From: Mesorhizobium sp. WSM4313
GTDB taxonomy: Bacteria; Pseudomonadota; Alphaproteobacteria; Rhizobiales; Rhizobiaceae
Reading direction: 5' to 3'
Assembly (NCBI RefSeq): GCF_002294725.1
Contig: NZ_NSFT01000013.1
Location: 62,001-126,000 of the forward strand
DNA: 64,000 nt
Positions 54,322-63,341 of the stretch are shown in pieces (the stretch's first letter is position 1; the number at the start of each line of letters is the position of its first letter). The notes under the pieces were generated by a model. It was not told where the DNA came from. It did no database searches and saw only the letters and a list, made by a program, of their open reading frames with translations. The translations under genes and the position numbers were made by a program.

Positions 54322-54564
54322 ATGAAGATCATGATCGAATTCTATCGCACCCGAGAAGCGGATGATGCGCATGCGGTGCTCGGCCGCGAGACGGCGGAAG
54401 CCGCCGACCTCGACGATGCGATCGAAATCGCCAGGCTTTTGGCTGGGACCCTGAACATGCCGCAGCGGCCGGACGCCATGACGATCGCCGATGCGAATGG
54501 CGCAACGCTCTATTCGGGCGTTCTCGTCGGGGAGGCGATTAATGCGGAACGGCTAACATCATGA
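54322..54564 (+). CDS. Small hypothetical protein
   Basis: 80 residues from ATG 54322: KIMIEFYRTREADDAHAVLG then DAIEIARLLAGTLNMPQRPD and MTIADANGATLYSGVL. A beta-alpha-beta pattern with a final beta hairpin. Coupled by ATGA to the next gene. Confidence 0.65.
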   Translation: MKIMIEFYRTREADDAHAVLGRETAEAADLDDAIEIARLLAGTLNMPQRPDAMTIADANGATLYSGVLVGEAINAERLTS

Positions 54565-54749
54565 GTGGCCATAACAACGAAAGCTGTCGGACCCGCAACG
54601 TCGCCGCGCTTGCGGTCTGGGAAAATGAGGGCGGCGCGTCCGGGCGCGATTTTTATGGACCATCAAATGGCCCTCGAGTGGAAGTTGATCGCTCCTGGAC
54701 CGACTTCCACGTTTTCAGCGCGCAACGCCGCCCACCTCGCCGATCATGA
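54561..54749 (+). CDS. Small hypothetical protein, possibly shortened
   Basis: 62 residues: RTRNVAALAVWENEGGASGR then a GPRVEVDRSWTDFHVFSA stretch. The ALAxWENEGGA and SWTxxHVF features belong to short rhizobial proteins that, as I remember them, continue for about 30 more residues, so the C-terminus may be lost by a shift near 54720. Confidence 0.55.
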   Translation: MSGHNNESCRTRNVAALAVWENEGGASGRDFYGPSNGPRVEVDRSWTDFHVFSAQRRPPRRS

Positions 54750-54950
54750 CGGCTTGCTTCTTGGTCGATGTCGAGGCGTCGCGAAATCGGATATCCCCTT
54801 GGCCGAGACCGGGGCCGCTGAAACAAGATACCTTTCAGTATTCGACGCCTTGCTGATGTCCATCCATGATGTTGCTTGCCAAGCCTACTCCCGCAACCGT
54901 CGCGATTCCTGCACTCTGACCCCCGCTGATTTCCGGCAGGAAAGATCCAC

Positions 54951-55769
54951 ATGCTGATCCGCTACGGCTATGAGATCACGCTGACCTGCCAGCAACCGAC
55001 CGCATTGGTATGCCTGCTATCGGTCCACGACGACCGCGCGGCCGACATCAGGAGCCCCGAAACGGTCTTCACCACGCCCGATGTTCCGACATCGACCTAC
55101 CATGATCTCTTTGGCAACCGATGCCGGCGGCTTGTCGCCCCCGCGGGCGACCTGACGATGTGGGGCGATGCAACGATCGAGGACAACGGCAAGATAGACA
55201 GGCTACTGCCAGCTGCCCGCGAAGTAGCGGTGTGGGATTTGCCGGACGGCTGCCTTGTCTACCTGATGGGCAGCCGCTATTGCGAAACCGATCGTCTCAG
55301 CCAGGCGGCGTGGGACATGTTTGGCGCCACTGCCCCAGGTTGGGGCCGCGTGCAAGCAATCTGCGACTTCGTCCACCGTCATATTCGATTCGACTACATG
55401 CAGGCCAGATCGACGCGAACGGCCTTCGAGGCGTACCAGGAACGCATAGGCGTCTGCCGCGACTTCGCCCATCTCGCGCTGACTTTGTGCCGCTGCCTCA
55501 ATATTCCTGCACGCTATGTCAACGGACATCTCGGCGACATCGGGGTCCCGGTCGTCGACCCCATGGACTTCAGCGCCTGGATCGAGGTCTTCTTGGACGG
55601 TGCTTGGCATACTTTTGATCCCCGAAACAACACGCCCAGGATTGGCAGGATCGTCGTCGCCCGCGGCCGCGATGCAGCCGACATTCCGCTCATCAACTCC
55701 TTCGGCCCGCATGTTCTCAAAGGGTTTCGGGTCTGGACCTACGAAGTGCAGAACCTTCATCTCACATGA
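54951..55769 (+). CDS. Transglutaminase-like cysteine protease family protein
   Basis: 272 residues. N-terminal beta domain (about 1-110), then the transglutaminase core: FVHRHIRFDYMQARSTRTAF, GVCRDFAHLALTLCRCLNIP with the nucleophile Cys-169, and MDFSAWIEVFLDGAWHTFDP. The usual catalytic His (in an HAW motif) is Ser here (FSAW near 205), while the following Asp region (TFDPRNN) is kept. No signal peptide is seen. It may be a peptidase or amidase; activity is uncertain because of the Ser. Confidence 0.85.
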   Translation: MLIRYGYEITLTCQQPTALVCLLSVHDDRAADIRSPETVFTTPDVPTSTYHDLFGNRCRRLVAPAGDLTMWGDATIEDNGKIDRLLPAAREVAVWDLPDGCLVYLMGSRYCETDRLSQAAWDMFGATAPGWGRVQAICDFVHRHIRFDYMQARSTRTAFEAYQERIGVCRDFAHLALTLCRCLNIPARYVNGHLGDIGVPVVDPMDFSAWIEVFLDGAWHTFDPRNNTPRIGRIVVARGRDAADIPLINSFGPHVLKGFRVWTYEVQNLHLT

Positions 55770-55976
55770 AGAGGGCGGGGCGCGGCCTCTCGATCTGTTG
55801 AATTAGGGGTCGTTGCTGGCGCAATCCTGTTGGGCTGCTTCTGACAAGAAAGCGGGGCCGGAGGCAGACTGTCCGGTTTCGGGCTTCGGATGTTCAATAT
55901 CGGATCTTCGGGCCGGTGCGCGCATCGTGAGCTAAGCCAAGCAGAGCTATCCTCGCATACAACACGCCCAGACGCG

Positions 55977-56564
55977 TCACGAAGCCTCGTCATCCAGACG
56001 TGGCTGGATCAGCGCCCGCGCCGCGTCTGCTCCTGCCGCCAGGATGCGATCCGACAGTTCCGTCCCTTCAACGGCCCGGGCCATCTGAAGGGCGCCGATA
56101 AGGGTCGCAAAGATGCCCAGCGCAACGCCCTCCGGATCCCGGACCTGCGGCGACAGTTCCGCCGATACCTGACGCACCTGGGTCAGCAAGCGCTCGGTAT
56201 AGAGTTGACGTGTTTCGGTAGGCTCGCGTGCGATTTCGGGCAACAACGCGGCAGACGCGCAGCCCTGTCCCGGATTGTCCCGGTGCACCGCCGACAGATA
56301 GGCATCGATGGCCATATCCAGGCCGCCGGCGGCCAACGCTTGGCGGATTTGGTCTGACTGAGCCTCCAGAGCCGCTGCCACGCTTTCACGGACAAGCGCC
56401 GCCTTGGATTGAAAATGCGGATAGAAAGCCCCGTTGGTCAGCCCGGCGTCTTTCATGACGCTTGCCAGACCGGACGCAGCGATGCCGTCACCGCGAAAAC
56501 GGTTGGCGGCAACCTCCAAGATCCGGTTGCGCGATGCGTCCTTCCGACCCTTTTCATAGCGCAT
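55977..56564 (-). CDS. TetR-family transcriptional regulator
   Basis: 195 residues. The N-terminal helix-turn-helix spans about 10-55 (RILEVAANRFRGDGIAASGL then KDAGLTNGAFYPHFQSKAAL). The C-terminal ligand-binding region contains GCASAALLPEIAREPTETRQ, as in repressors next to oxidoreductases. Divergent from the SDR gene, with a large palindrome between the two starts, so it most likely represses itself and the SDR/MDR pair in the absence of an unknown ligand. Confidence 0.92.
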   Translation of the reverse strand: MRYEKGRKDASRNRILEVAANRFRGDGIAASGLASVMKDAGLTNGAFYPHFQSKAALVRESVAAALEAQSDQIRQALAAGGLDMAIDAYLSAVHRDNPGQGCASAALLPEIAREPTETRQLYTERLLTQVRQVSAELSPQVRDPEGVALGIFATLIGALQMARAVEGTELSDRILAAGADAARALIQPRLDDEAS

Positions 56565-56589
56565 GGCCGCGGTTCCTTTCTTCTATTGC

Positions 56590-56622
56590 ATTATGAGTGT
56601 AATGTGATATTACGATCATAAT
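56590..56622. promoter_or_regulatory. TetR operator, 33-bp inverted repeat
   Basis: ATTATGAGTGTAAT-GTGAT-ATTACGATCATAAT: 14-bp arms that match at 12 positions around a 5-base centre. It lies 26 bases upstream of the tetR start and 46 bases before the SDR start. Confidence 0.8.
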
Positions 56623-56667
56623 TCAACTTGGGCGAAAAAGCTAGCCCTCATGATTTTGGAGCACCAA

Positions 56668-57483
56668 ATGAACAGGAATTCGGGAAAGACCGCGCTCGTC
56701 ACAGGAGCCTCCTCGGGCATCGGCCGCGCCAGCGCGGAAGCGTTGGCGCGAGCAGGATATACCGTGTTTGGAACAAGTCGCCGCGAGCTCGCCGACAGCC
56801 CGAACGGAGTAACCATGCTCGTTTGCGACGTGACCGACGATGAGGCCATCGCCGCGCTCGTTTCAACGATATACACGCAGACCGGCCGCATCGATCTGCT
56901 GGTCAACAATGCCGGCGTCGGCCTGCTTGGAGGAGCCGAGGAATCCTCCGTCGCCCAGGTGCAAGGCTTGTTCGACGTCAATCTGTTCGGCGTCATGCGA
57001 GTGACCAATGCAGTGTTGCCGTCGATGCGGCGGCAGGGCGAAGGACGCATCATCAATATCGGCTCGATCCTGGGATTGGTACCCGCGCCATATTCGGCGC
57101 ATTACTCCGCGGTCAAGCACGCGCTCGAAGGTTACTCGGAATCGCTCGATCATGAGGTTCGCGCCTTCAACATACGCGTCTCGGTCATCGAGCCGGCATT
57201 CGTGCGCACCGTCTTCGACCAGAATGGGATTGAGCCGGATTCCGTCTTGAAGGAATACGATCGGGCGCGAGCCGGGTTCAAGGCGCTGCTTGCCGATGTG
57301 ATGCCCAAAGCCGATCGCCCCGAAGTGGTGGCGGATGTGGTCGTCAAGGCAGCGACCGATGCCCGTCCGCGACGGCGCTATACCGCCGGCAAGGCAGCGC
57401 GCCAGGTCAGCCTGCTGCGTCGCTTCGCGCCTGCCGGAATGTTCGACAAGACCTTACGCAAGCAGTTTCGCCTGCCCGTCTAA
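56668..57483 (+). CDS. Short-chain dehydrogenase/reductase
   Basis: 271 residues. Classical SDR: cofactor motif TALVTGASSGIGRASAEALA (about 8-27), NNAGVGLLGG near 80, catalytic Ser region INIGSIL and the YSAVKHALEGY motif near 150. It oxidises or reduces a small alcohol or carbonyl with NAD(P). The ATG at 56668 is preferred to one 18 bases upstream. Under the TetR operator and 80 bases upstream of the MDR gene. Confidence 0.92.
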   Translation: MNRNSGKTALVTGASSGIGRASAEALARAGYTVFGTSRRELADSPNGVTMLVCDVTDDEAIAALVSTIYTQTGRIDLLVNNAGVGLLGGAEESSVAQVQGLFDVNLFGVMRVTNAVLPSMRRQGEGRIINIGSILGLVPAPYSAHYSAVKHALEGYSESLDHEVRAFNIRVSVIEPAFVRTVFDQNGIEPDSVLKEYDRARAGFKALLADVMPKADRPEVVADVVVKAATDARPRRRYTAGKAARQVSLLRRFAPAGMFDKTLRKQFRLPV

Positions 57484-57563
57484 GCAGCCCAACGAGGTCT
57501 GCCAGCTTAGGAGCCCGGCTCGTCTCGCACGGGTCATCGAAAGCCCTTTCAGAAAGTGAACAG

Positions 57564-58565
57564 ATGAAAGCCTTTGTCGTCGATAAATATGGAAAGAAGG
57601 GCAAACTGCGGCTTGCCGAGGTGCCCGAGCCGGATCTGCAGGATAATGATGTCCTGGTCGAGATCCATGCCGCCGGCGTGAACCTTCTGGACTGCAAGGT
57701 CCGCGACGGTGAGTTCAAACTCATCCTGCCGTATCGCCCTCCCTTTATCCTGGGCCACGATGTGGCAGGCATAATCGTCCGGGTCGGATCGAAAGTCCGC
57801 AAATTCAAACCTGGCGACGAAGTCTATGCGCGGCCGCGCGATGGCCGGGTCGGGACATTCGCACTATCCATAGCCATGAATGAAGCCGATGTGGTCCTCA
57901 AGCCAAAAAATCTAAGCATGGAAGAGGCCGCCTCGATCCCGCTCGTCGGCCTGACTGCCTGGCAGGTCCTAGTCGAAAAAGCCCACCTGAAGAAGGGCCA
58001 AAAAGTCTTCATCCAGGCCGGGTCCGGCGGTGTGGGGACTTTCGCCATCCAGTTGGCCAAGCATCTTGGCGCGACAGTCGCGACAACAGCAAGCGCGGCG
58101 AGCACCAATCTGGTCAATAGTCTCGGCGCTGATATCGTCGTCGACTACAAGAAAGACGATTTCGAAAAAGTCCTGCAGGGTTATGACGTCGTTCTAAATA
58201 GCCAGGACGCCAAAACGCTTGAAAAATCCCTGCATGTGCTGAAGCCGGGCGGCAAGCTGATCTCCATCTCCGGTCCGCCGGATCCCGAATTTGCCAGTGA
58301 AAAGAGCCTCAACGAAGTCCTTAAACTGGTCGTGCGCCTGCTGAGCCACGGCATACGCCGCAAGGCCAAACGCGCCGGTGTCGGCTATTCGTTCCTGTTC
58401 ATGCGGGCGCAGGGTGATCAGTTGGGCAAGATCACGTCGCTCATCGAATCCGGCGTCAGACGCCCAGTCGTCGATCGGGTCTTCCCATTCGAACGGACCA
58501 ACGAGGCATTGGCTTATGTCGAGGCCGGACGAGCAAAAGGCAAGGTCGTCATCAAGGTCAGGTAG
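57564..58565 (+). CDS. Zinc-independent quinone oxidoreductase-like MDR protein
   Basis: 333 residues. Medium-chain dehydrogenase without the structural zinc Cys cluster: N-terminal GroES-like part (EIHAAGVNLLDCKVRDGEFK, LGHDVAGIIVRVG), then the NADPH-binding QAGSGGVGTFAIQLAKHLGA near 150. It resembles quinone or enone reductases. Follows the SDR gene and probably belongs to the TetR-controlled detoxification unit. Confidence 0.9.
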   Translation: MKAFVVDKYGKKGKLRLAEVPEPDLQDNDVLVEIHAAGVNLLDCKVRDGEFKLILPYRPPFILGHDVAGIIVRVGSKVRKFKPGDEVYARPRDGRVGTFALSIAMNEADVVLKPKNLSMEEAASIPLVGLTAWQVLVEKAHLKKGQKVFIQAGSGGVGTFAIQLAKHLGATVATTASAASTNLVNSLGADIVVDYKKDDFEKVLQGYDVVLNSQDAKTLEKSLHVLKPGGKLISISGPPDPEFASEKSLNEVLKLVVRLLSHGIRRKAKRAGVGYSFLFMRAQGDQLGKITSLIESGVRRPVVDRVFPFERTNEALAYVEAGRAKGKVVIKVR

Positions 58566-59109
58566 GCAATTCCCTTGCTCTTAGAAACGCAAGACAGGCC
58601 TCGGCCGATATCATTCAAGGAGCAAGCCCGTTGACCAGCATAGTCGTTCGGGGAGCCGACTTTCGCAAGCGCCAACAGCATCCTTAGACGGGCGTGGCGG
58701 CGTATGGCTGGCCGCCGGATCAGGGCCGACACCGGAGCGGCAGGTCTTGACCGCAATCGACGAAAAGCAGCGGTTAGGGAAACAACCTTAGGTTGCCAAC
58801 TTCGGCCGCACTGCGCGCTGGTGGGGCAAGAGAGCCATGAAAGTCGCAATCAACGCCTGCATGGAAGATGCTAACTGATCGAAATCAAAGCCGCTCTCGT
58901 TCGCGGTCTTCCAAACTGTACCGGCGACTACAGAGAAGGTTTAGAAAGCTGGTCATTTCGCGCATCGGGCCCCAAAAGCGCCGCTAGATACAGAAACCGC
59001 TCAGCCGATTACATCAGTTCTTTCAGCGACTAAGGTGGGGTGCGCATGTGCCTCGACAATCGGCGACGCCTCCGTTGTCGGTGTCATTGCACAGCGCTAG
59101 ATTAAGCTT
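58566..59109. other. Intergenic stretch without a recognised gene
   Basis: 544 bases between the MDR gene and the CheB-CheR kinase gene. No gene, repeat or strong hairpin recognised. Confidence 0.4.
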
Positions 59110-62100
59110 ATGACATCGCAGACCCCCCTCATCGTAGGTATCGGCGCCTCGGCTGGGGGTATTCCGGCACTTGAGGGTTTTTTCCGAGAACTTCCCAACG
59201 ACAGCGGGATGGCATTTATCATTGTAACCCATCTCAGCCCCGAACGGCGTAGCTTGCTGCACGAGGTCATCGGCCGTTATACCGCGATTTCCGTTCTTGT
59301 TGCCGAAGAGGGGGCGGAGCTGCGGGCGAACACGGTACATGTCATGCCCGAGGGCAAGATCCTGACGGTTAGGGATGGCAGACTGCGGCTGACGGACGAC
59401 GATCCGGTGCACCGGGAACGCAAGCCGATCGATATACTCTTCGCCTCGTTGGCCAAAGATCAGGGCGAGAATGCAGTTGGCATCGTGCTCTCCGGTGGCG
59501 ATTCCGATGGAACGCTCGGGGTCAAGGCAATCAAGGAGAGCGGCGGCATTACGATGGCGCAGGCGCATGATGGCTCGGGTCCCCGAAATCCGGAAATGCC
59601 CGCCAGCGCCATGGCAAGCGGTCTGATCGACTTTGCCGAGCCGGTCGAGCATATGGCTGAACGACTGCTCCAGATCCGGGAAAGCCTCAGCGCGCTCGAC
59701 GGTCTCATCAATCATGAACAGGACCGACAACGCGACCAAGTTCAGCGCGTTCAAAAAGAGATTTCGACCCTGCTGCGCAGCCACACGGGACACGACTTTT
59801 CCGGATATAAGCCTCGGACCTTTATGCGCCGTGTCGCCAGACGGATGAAGGTTGTTCACTTGCAAACGCTCGAGGCCTATCTGCAGCGCCTCCACGATGA
59901 CCCTTCCGAGGTGCTGGCGCTGTTCCGGGACCTGCTCATCAACGTCACCAATTTCTTCCGCGACAACGATGCCTTCTCAGCACTGAAGGAACAAGTACTG
60001 CCGCGGCTGTTTGAGGGGCGCGGTGCCGACGAAACGATCCGGCTGTGGGTGCCCGGATGCGCCACCGGCGAAGAAGTCTACTCGCTGGGCATTTTGATGC
60101 GCGAGCAGATGGAGGGACTCGAGATCACGCCCCGGGTTCAGATCTTTGCCACGGATATCGATGAGGAGGCGCTGTCGGTCGCACGGGCTGGACGCTATCC
60201 GCCCGCCCTTTTGGCGGACGTGAATGCCGAGAGGCTCAAGCGCTTCTTCCGCCGCGACGGCGTCAGTTATGTCGTCTCCAAGGATGTGCGCGAGATCTGC
60301 ATCTTTTCTCCGCACAACGTCATCTCCGATCCGCCGTTCTCGCGCATGGACCTCGTCTCCTGCCGGAACCTGTTGATCTACCTCGGCGGTGAACTCCAGA
60401 GCCAGGTGATCCCGACTTTCCATTACGCGCTCAAGCCGGGGGGCTATCTCTTCCTCGGTACCTCTGAAGGTGTCGCCCGGCACGCCGATTTGTTTGCGCC
60501 GCTCGACAAGCAAAACCGCATCTTCCAGGCCCGCGACCACGGCGGCGTATCGCGGTTGCGCCGTCTACCAATGGCCGTAGACCATTCAGGCCTGCGGAGG
60601 CGGGGCGTTACGTCTGACCGTGACCAATTTGATGCAAACGGCGTCCAGCTGCGCCAGCGGGCCGAGTTGCAGGTTCTCGAACGGCATGCGCCGGCGCATG
60701 TAGTGATCACCCACGATGGAGAGATCCTCCATTATTCTTCGAATACCGACCGCTTCCTCGGAATGCCCAGGGGCGCGCCCAACCGGCACCTGTTCGATCT
60801 GGCACGGCGCGAGCTGCGGGCTGACCTTCGGGCAGCTCTGCGTCAGGCAATGGAGACAGGGCGTTCCGCCAGCCGTCAGGTGTTGATGCTCGACGAGAAC
60901 GGCGAGGACGGCAACATCACCAACTTGACGATAGAGCCTCTAGACGGCCCTAAAGGGCGTGAATCGCTGTATCTTGTCCTGTTCACGCCGGTCGGGCACT
61001 GGCGGCGCCCGTCCACGGTCGAAGGCGCGGAACGGCAAGCAGAAGAAGCTGAGGCGATGGCGGAAGGCGAGCTGCGGGAGTTGCGCGAACGTCTCCAATC
61101 CACAATCGAGGAATACGAGACCGCCCTTGAGGAGCTTAAGTCATCCAACGAGGAACTGGTTTCCGTCAACGAGGAGGCTCAGTCGACGAACGAAGAGCTT
61201 GAGGCCTCCAAGGAGGAGATGCAGTCGCTCAACGAGGAACTGACCACGATCAACGCAGAACTGGCGAGCAGCGTTGAGGATCTCGACCGCGCGAACGCCG
61301 ATTTGAGGAACCTATACGCCGCCACACAGATCGCCACGGTATTCCTCGACGGCAATCTCGTGATTCGTAACTTTACTCCCGCCGCGGCCGATTTCTTCGG
61401 CCTGCGTCAAGCGGACATCGGAAGGCCCCTGACCGAACTGGCGGGGGCGTTGCAGTATCCCGATCTGGAAACGCAGGTGCGCGAGGTCTTTCGCTCAGGC
61501 GAAGGCATCGAACGCCAGCTTTCCACTGAAGACGGTGGAACGCACTACCTAGTGCGCCTCGCTCCATACCGCAACCAGGATGAGGAGGTCGGCGGTGTCG
61601 TCATCACCATCGTAGACGTCGCCTCGCTCGTGCGAGCGGAGCAACAGCAGAAGGTTCTGATTTCGGAATTGAACCACCGGGTCAAGAACATGCTCGCCGT
61701 GGTCATCAGCATTGCAAAGAGCACACGCAAGACGGCGCCCTCTCTAGAGCATTTTTCGGAGAACCTCATTGGTCGTCTACATGCCATGGCCCGCGCCTAT
61801 TCGCTTCTGTCCGAGGCTGACTGGACGAAGGTGTCGATCCGCGATCTCGTCCGTGCGGAGGCTGAGACCTTCGGCGTGGAGCGCCTGGAGCTGGAAGGGG
61901 CCGAGGTGGCACTTGCGCCGCAGCACGCGCTTTCGCTGGGCATGGTGATTCATGAGATTGCGACGAACGCAGCCAAGTACGGTGCTCTATCGAACGGTAC
62001 CGGTGCTGTCTCTGTGAATTGGAAGCATGAGCACGGACGCATTCGGCTTCAATGGATCGAAAAGGGCGGCCCCAAAGTCCAAGCGCCGGAACGAAAGGGC

Positions 62101-62208
62101 TTCGGCCTTGTTCTGGTCGAGGGACAGGTGAAACAACAATTGGGCGGCGAGTTGGACCTAAGGTTTCCCCCAGGAGGATTTGTTCTTGAATTGAGCTTTC
62201 CGCTGTAA
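59110..62208 (+). CDS. CheB-CheR-PAS-HWE histidine kinase fusion
   Basis: 1032 residues. CheB methylesterase domain (about 1-190) with its triad: Ser of GIGASAGGIPAL, His of THLSPERRS and Asp of LSGGDSDGTLG. CheR methyltransferase (about 215-480): NVTNFFRD, SAM motif LWVPGCATGEEVYSLGI and SCRNLLIYL. A PAS-like segment, then a long coiled coil of NEE repeats (about 650-740), a PAS domain (about 745-850), and an HWE/HisKA_2 kinase with phospho-acceptor His in SELNHRVKNMLAVV (about 858) and HEIATNAAKYGAL. No chemotaxis genes are nearby, so it is probably a stand-alone sensor. Confidence 0.93.
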   Translation: MTSQTPLIVGIGASAGGIPALEGFFRELPNDSGMAFIIVTHLSPERRSLLHEVIGRYTAISVLVAEEGAELRANTVHVMPEGKILTVRDGRLRLTDDDPVHRERKPIDILFASLAKDQGENAVGIVLSGGDSDGTLGVKAIKESGGITMAQAHDGSGPRNPEMPASAMASGLIDFAEPVEHMAERLLQIRESLSALDGLINHEQDRQRDQVQRVQKEISTLLRSHTGHDFSGYKPRTFMRRVARRMKVVHLQTLEAYLQRLHDDPSEVLALFRDLLINVTNFFRDNDAFSALKEQVLPRLFEGRGADETIRLWVPGCATGEEVYSLGILMREQMEGLEITPRVQIFATDIDEEALSVARAGRYPPALLADVNAERLKRFFRRDGVSYVVSKDVREICIFSPHNVISDPPFSRMDLVSCRNLLIYLGGELQSQVIPTFHYALKPGGYLFLGTSEGVARHADLFAPLDKQNRIFQARDHGGVSRLRRLPMAVDHSGLRRRGVTSDRDQFDANGVQLRQRAELQVLERHAPAHVVITHDGEILHYSSNTDRFLGMPRGAPNRHLFDLARRELRADLRAALRQAMETGRSASRQVLMLDENGEDGNITNLTIEPLDGPKGRESLYLVLFTPVGHWRRPSTVEGAERQAEEAEAMAEGELRELRERLQSTIEEYETALEELKSSNEELVSVNEEAQSTNEELEASKEEMQSLNEELTTINAELASSVEDLDRANADLRNLYAATQIATVFLDGNLVIRNFTPAAADFFGLRQADIGRPLTELAGALQYPDLETQVREVFRSGEGIERQLSTEDGGTHYLVRLAPYRNQDEEVGGVVITIVDVASLVRAEQQQKVLISELNHRVKNMLAVVISIAKSTRKTAPSLEHFSENLIGRLHAMARAYSLLSEADWTKVSIRDLVRAEAETFGVERLELEGAEVALAPQHALSLGMVIHEIATNAAKYGALSNGTGAVSVNWKHEHGRIRLQWIEKGGPKVQAPERKGFGLVLVEGQVKQQLGGELDLRFPPGGFVLELSFPL

Positions 62209-62227
62209 GGCTAAAAGTGATGGACCA

Positions 62228-62614
62228 ATGGCAGAGGGTGAAAAAGATGGCAGGCTGCGGCAATTTAGTGTCCTGATTGTTGAGGACGAGTGGCTTGTTG
62301 CCATGGACCTGGCCGACGAATTGGCGGCGGCGGGATACCATGTAGTCGGACCGGCGCTTTCCGTCTCGCTGGCTCTTGAGCTCCTTGAGCAAACGACAGT
62401 CGATGGAGCCCTTCTTGACGTCAATCTGGGGGGAGAGACGTCATATCCCATCGCGGAGAGCCTACTGGCAAAAGGCATTCCCTTTGCGTTCGTCAGCGGA
62501 TATGCGGCCAGCCAGCTTCGGGCAGACTTCAAAGATTTCCTTCTGCTCAGCAAGCCAGTGCAGTCCGACGCGCTGCGTAGCGGCCTTGAACGAATGCTGC
62601 AACAGGACGTCTAG
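62228..62614 (+). CDS. Response regulator paired with the CheB-CheR-HWE kinase
   Basis: 128 residues, receiver domain only. Acidic pair in VLIVEDEWLVAMDLADELAA, phospho-acceptor Asp in GALLDVNLGGE near residue 63, switch Lys in LLLSKPVQS. It starts 20 bases after the kinase stop and is therefore its likely partner. It has no DNA-binding domain, like many receivers that accompany HWE kinases. Confidence 0.92.
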   Translation: MAEGEKDGRLRQFSVLIVEDEWLVAMDLADELAAAGYHVVGPALSVSLALELLEQTTVDGALLDVNLGGETSYPIAESLLAKGIPFAFVSGYAASQLRADFKDFLLLSKPVQSDALRSGLERMLQQDV

Positions 62615-62814
62615 TCAAACCATATCCAAAAACGTGCGGCACGTTCTGTGGCCTAGGCAGTGTGTGTTGGCAAAATTCGTGCTGTTCCTGATCTCCTTTC
62701 AATGCAGCCGATACCGTGGGGGTTGTCCGCTTACAGTTCAATCCAAACGTTTCGCCGACATCAGGCGCAAAGCTGCCGCTCGCGTCTTGGATAGCTTTCG
62801 GGTCAGTCCCTCCC

Positions 62815-62919
62815 AGTGCCTATCGGTCGTTGCAGCACCGAGACAGGCCCATCATGCCCGACACTGTAAAAATATCGCGGGTTTCCGAGTAGGGGGAAAG
62901 GCGGTAGCGCTCTCCCGAC
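62815..62919. repeat. Direct repeat copy 2 (about 105 bp)
   Basis: Same sequence and orientation as 49685-49788, identical over the first about 57 bases. It lies 160 bases upstream of the HTH-recombinase gene pair. Confidence 0.9.
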
Positions 62920-63079
62920 TCGAACACCTGAACTCACACAACCATCCTATTTATACGCCGAGACCGCAATTTGCCGCAGTGCTTGATCGGCGCCCTTCCG
63001 GCGGAGGTGGATGCACTCTAGATCCTGATCTCTGAACAGAAGTCCGTGCACCAGGCGGACATATGCCGGCGGCGAGGTA

Positions 63080-63329
63080 ATGAAAAGCGACTCCCTTCCC
63101 TACCCTCCTCGGGGTCTCTCACGTGAAGAGGCCGCTCGTTATGTCGGAGTAGGCGTAACCAAATTTGACCAAATGGTCGCTGACCGCCGCATGCCAAAGC
63201 CGAAGAAAATAGATAGTCGTGTAATCTGGGATCGCCTCAAACTGGAGGCTGCGTTCGCCGATCTCCCCGGCGACGATGAAGAGAATATTTGTCGACTTTC
63301 TCTTGCAAGGGAATCATCGTCGAGAATAG
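63080..63329 (+). CDS. AlpA/excisionase-like HTH protein, probably frameshifted at its 3' end
   Basis: The first about 70 codons read SLPYPPRGLSREEAARYVGV, then GVTKFDQMVADRRMPKPKKI and VIWDRLKLEAAFADLPG, the small MerR/AlpA-like domain that usually precedes phage-type recombinases in rhizobia. In the frame as read the gene runs to 63610 and overlaps the recombinase by 268 bases, which is implausible. Removing one T in the ATATTTG stretch near 63290 gives VDFLLQGNHRRE and a stop at 63329, just before the recombinase start. Confidence 0.65.
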
Positions 63330-63341
63330 TCTTGGCCCCTG

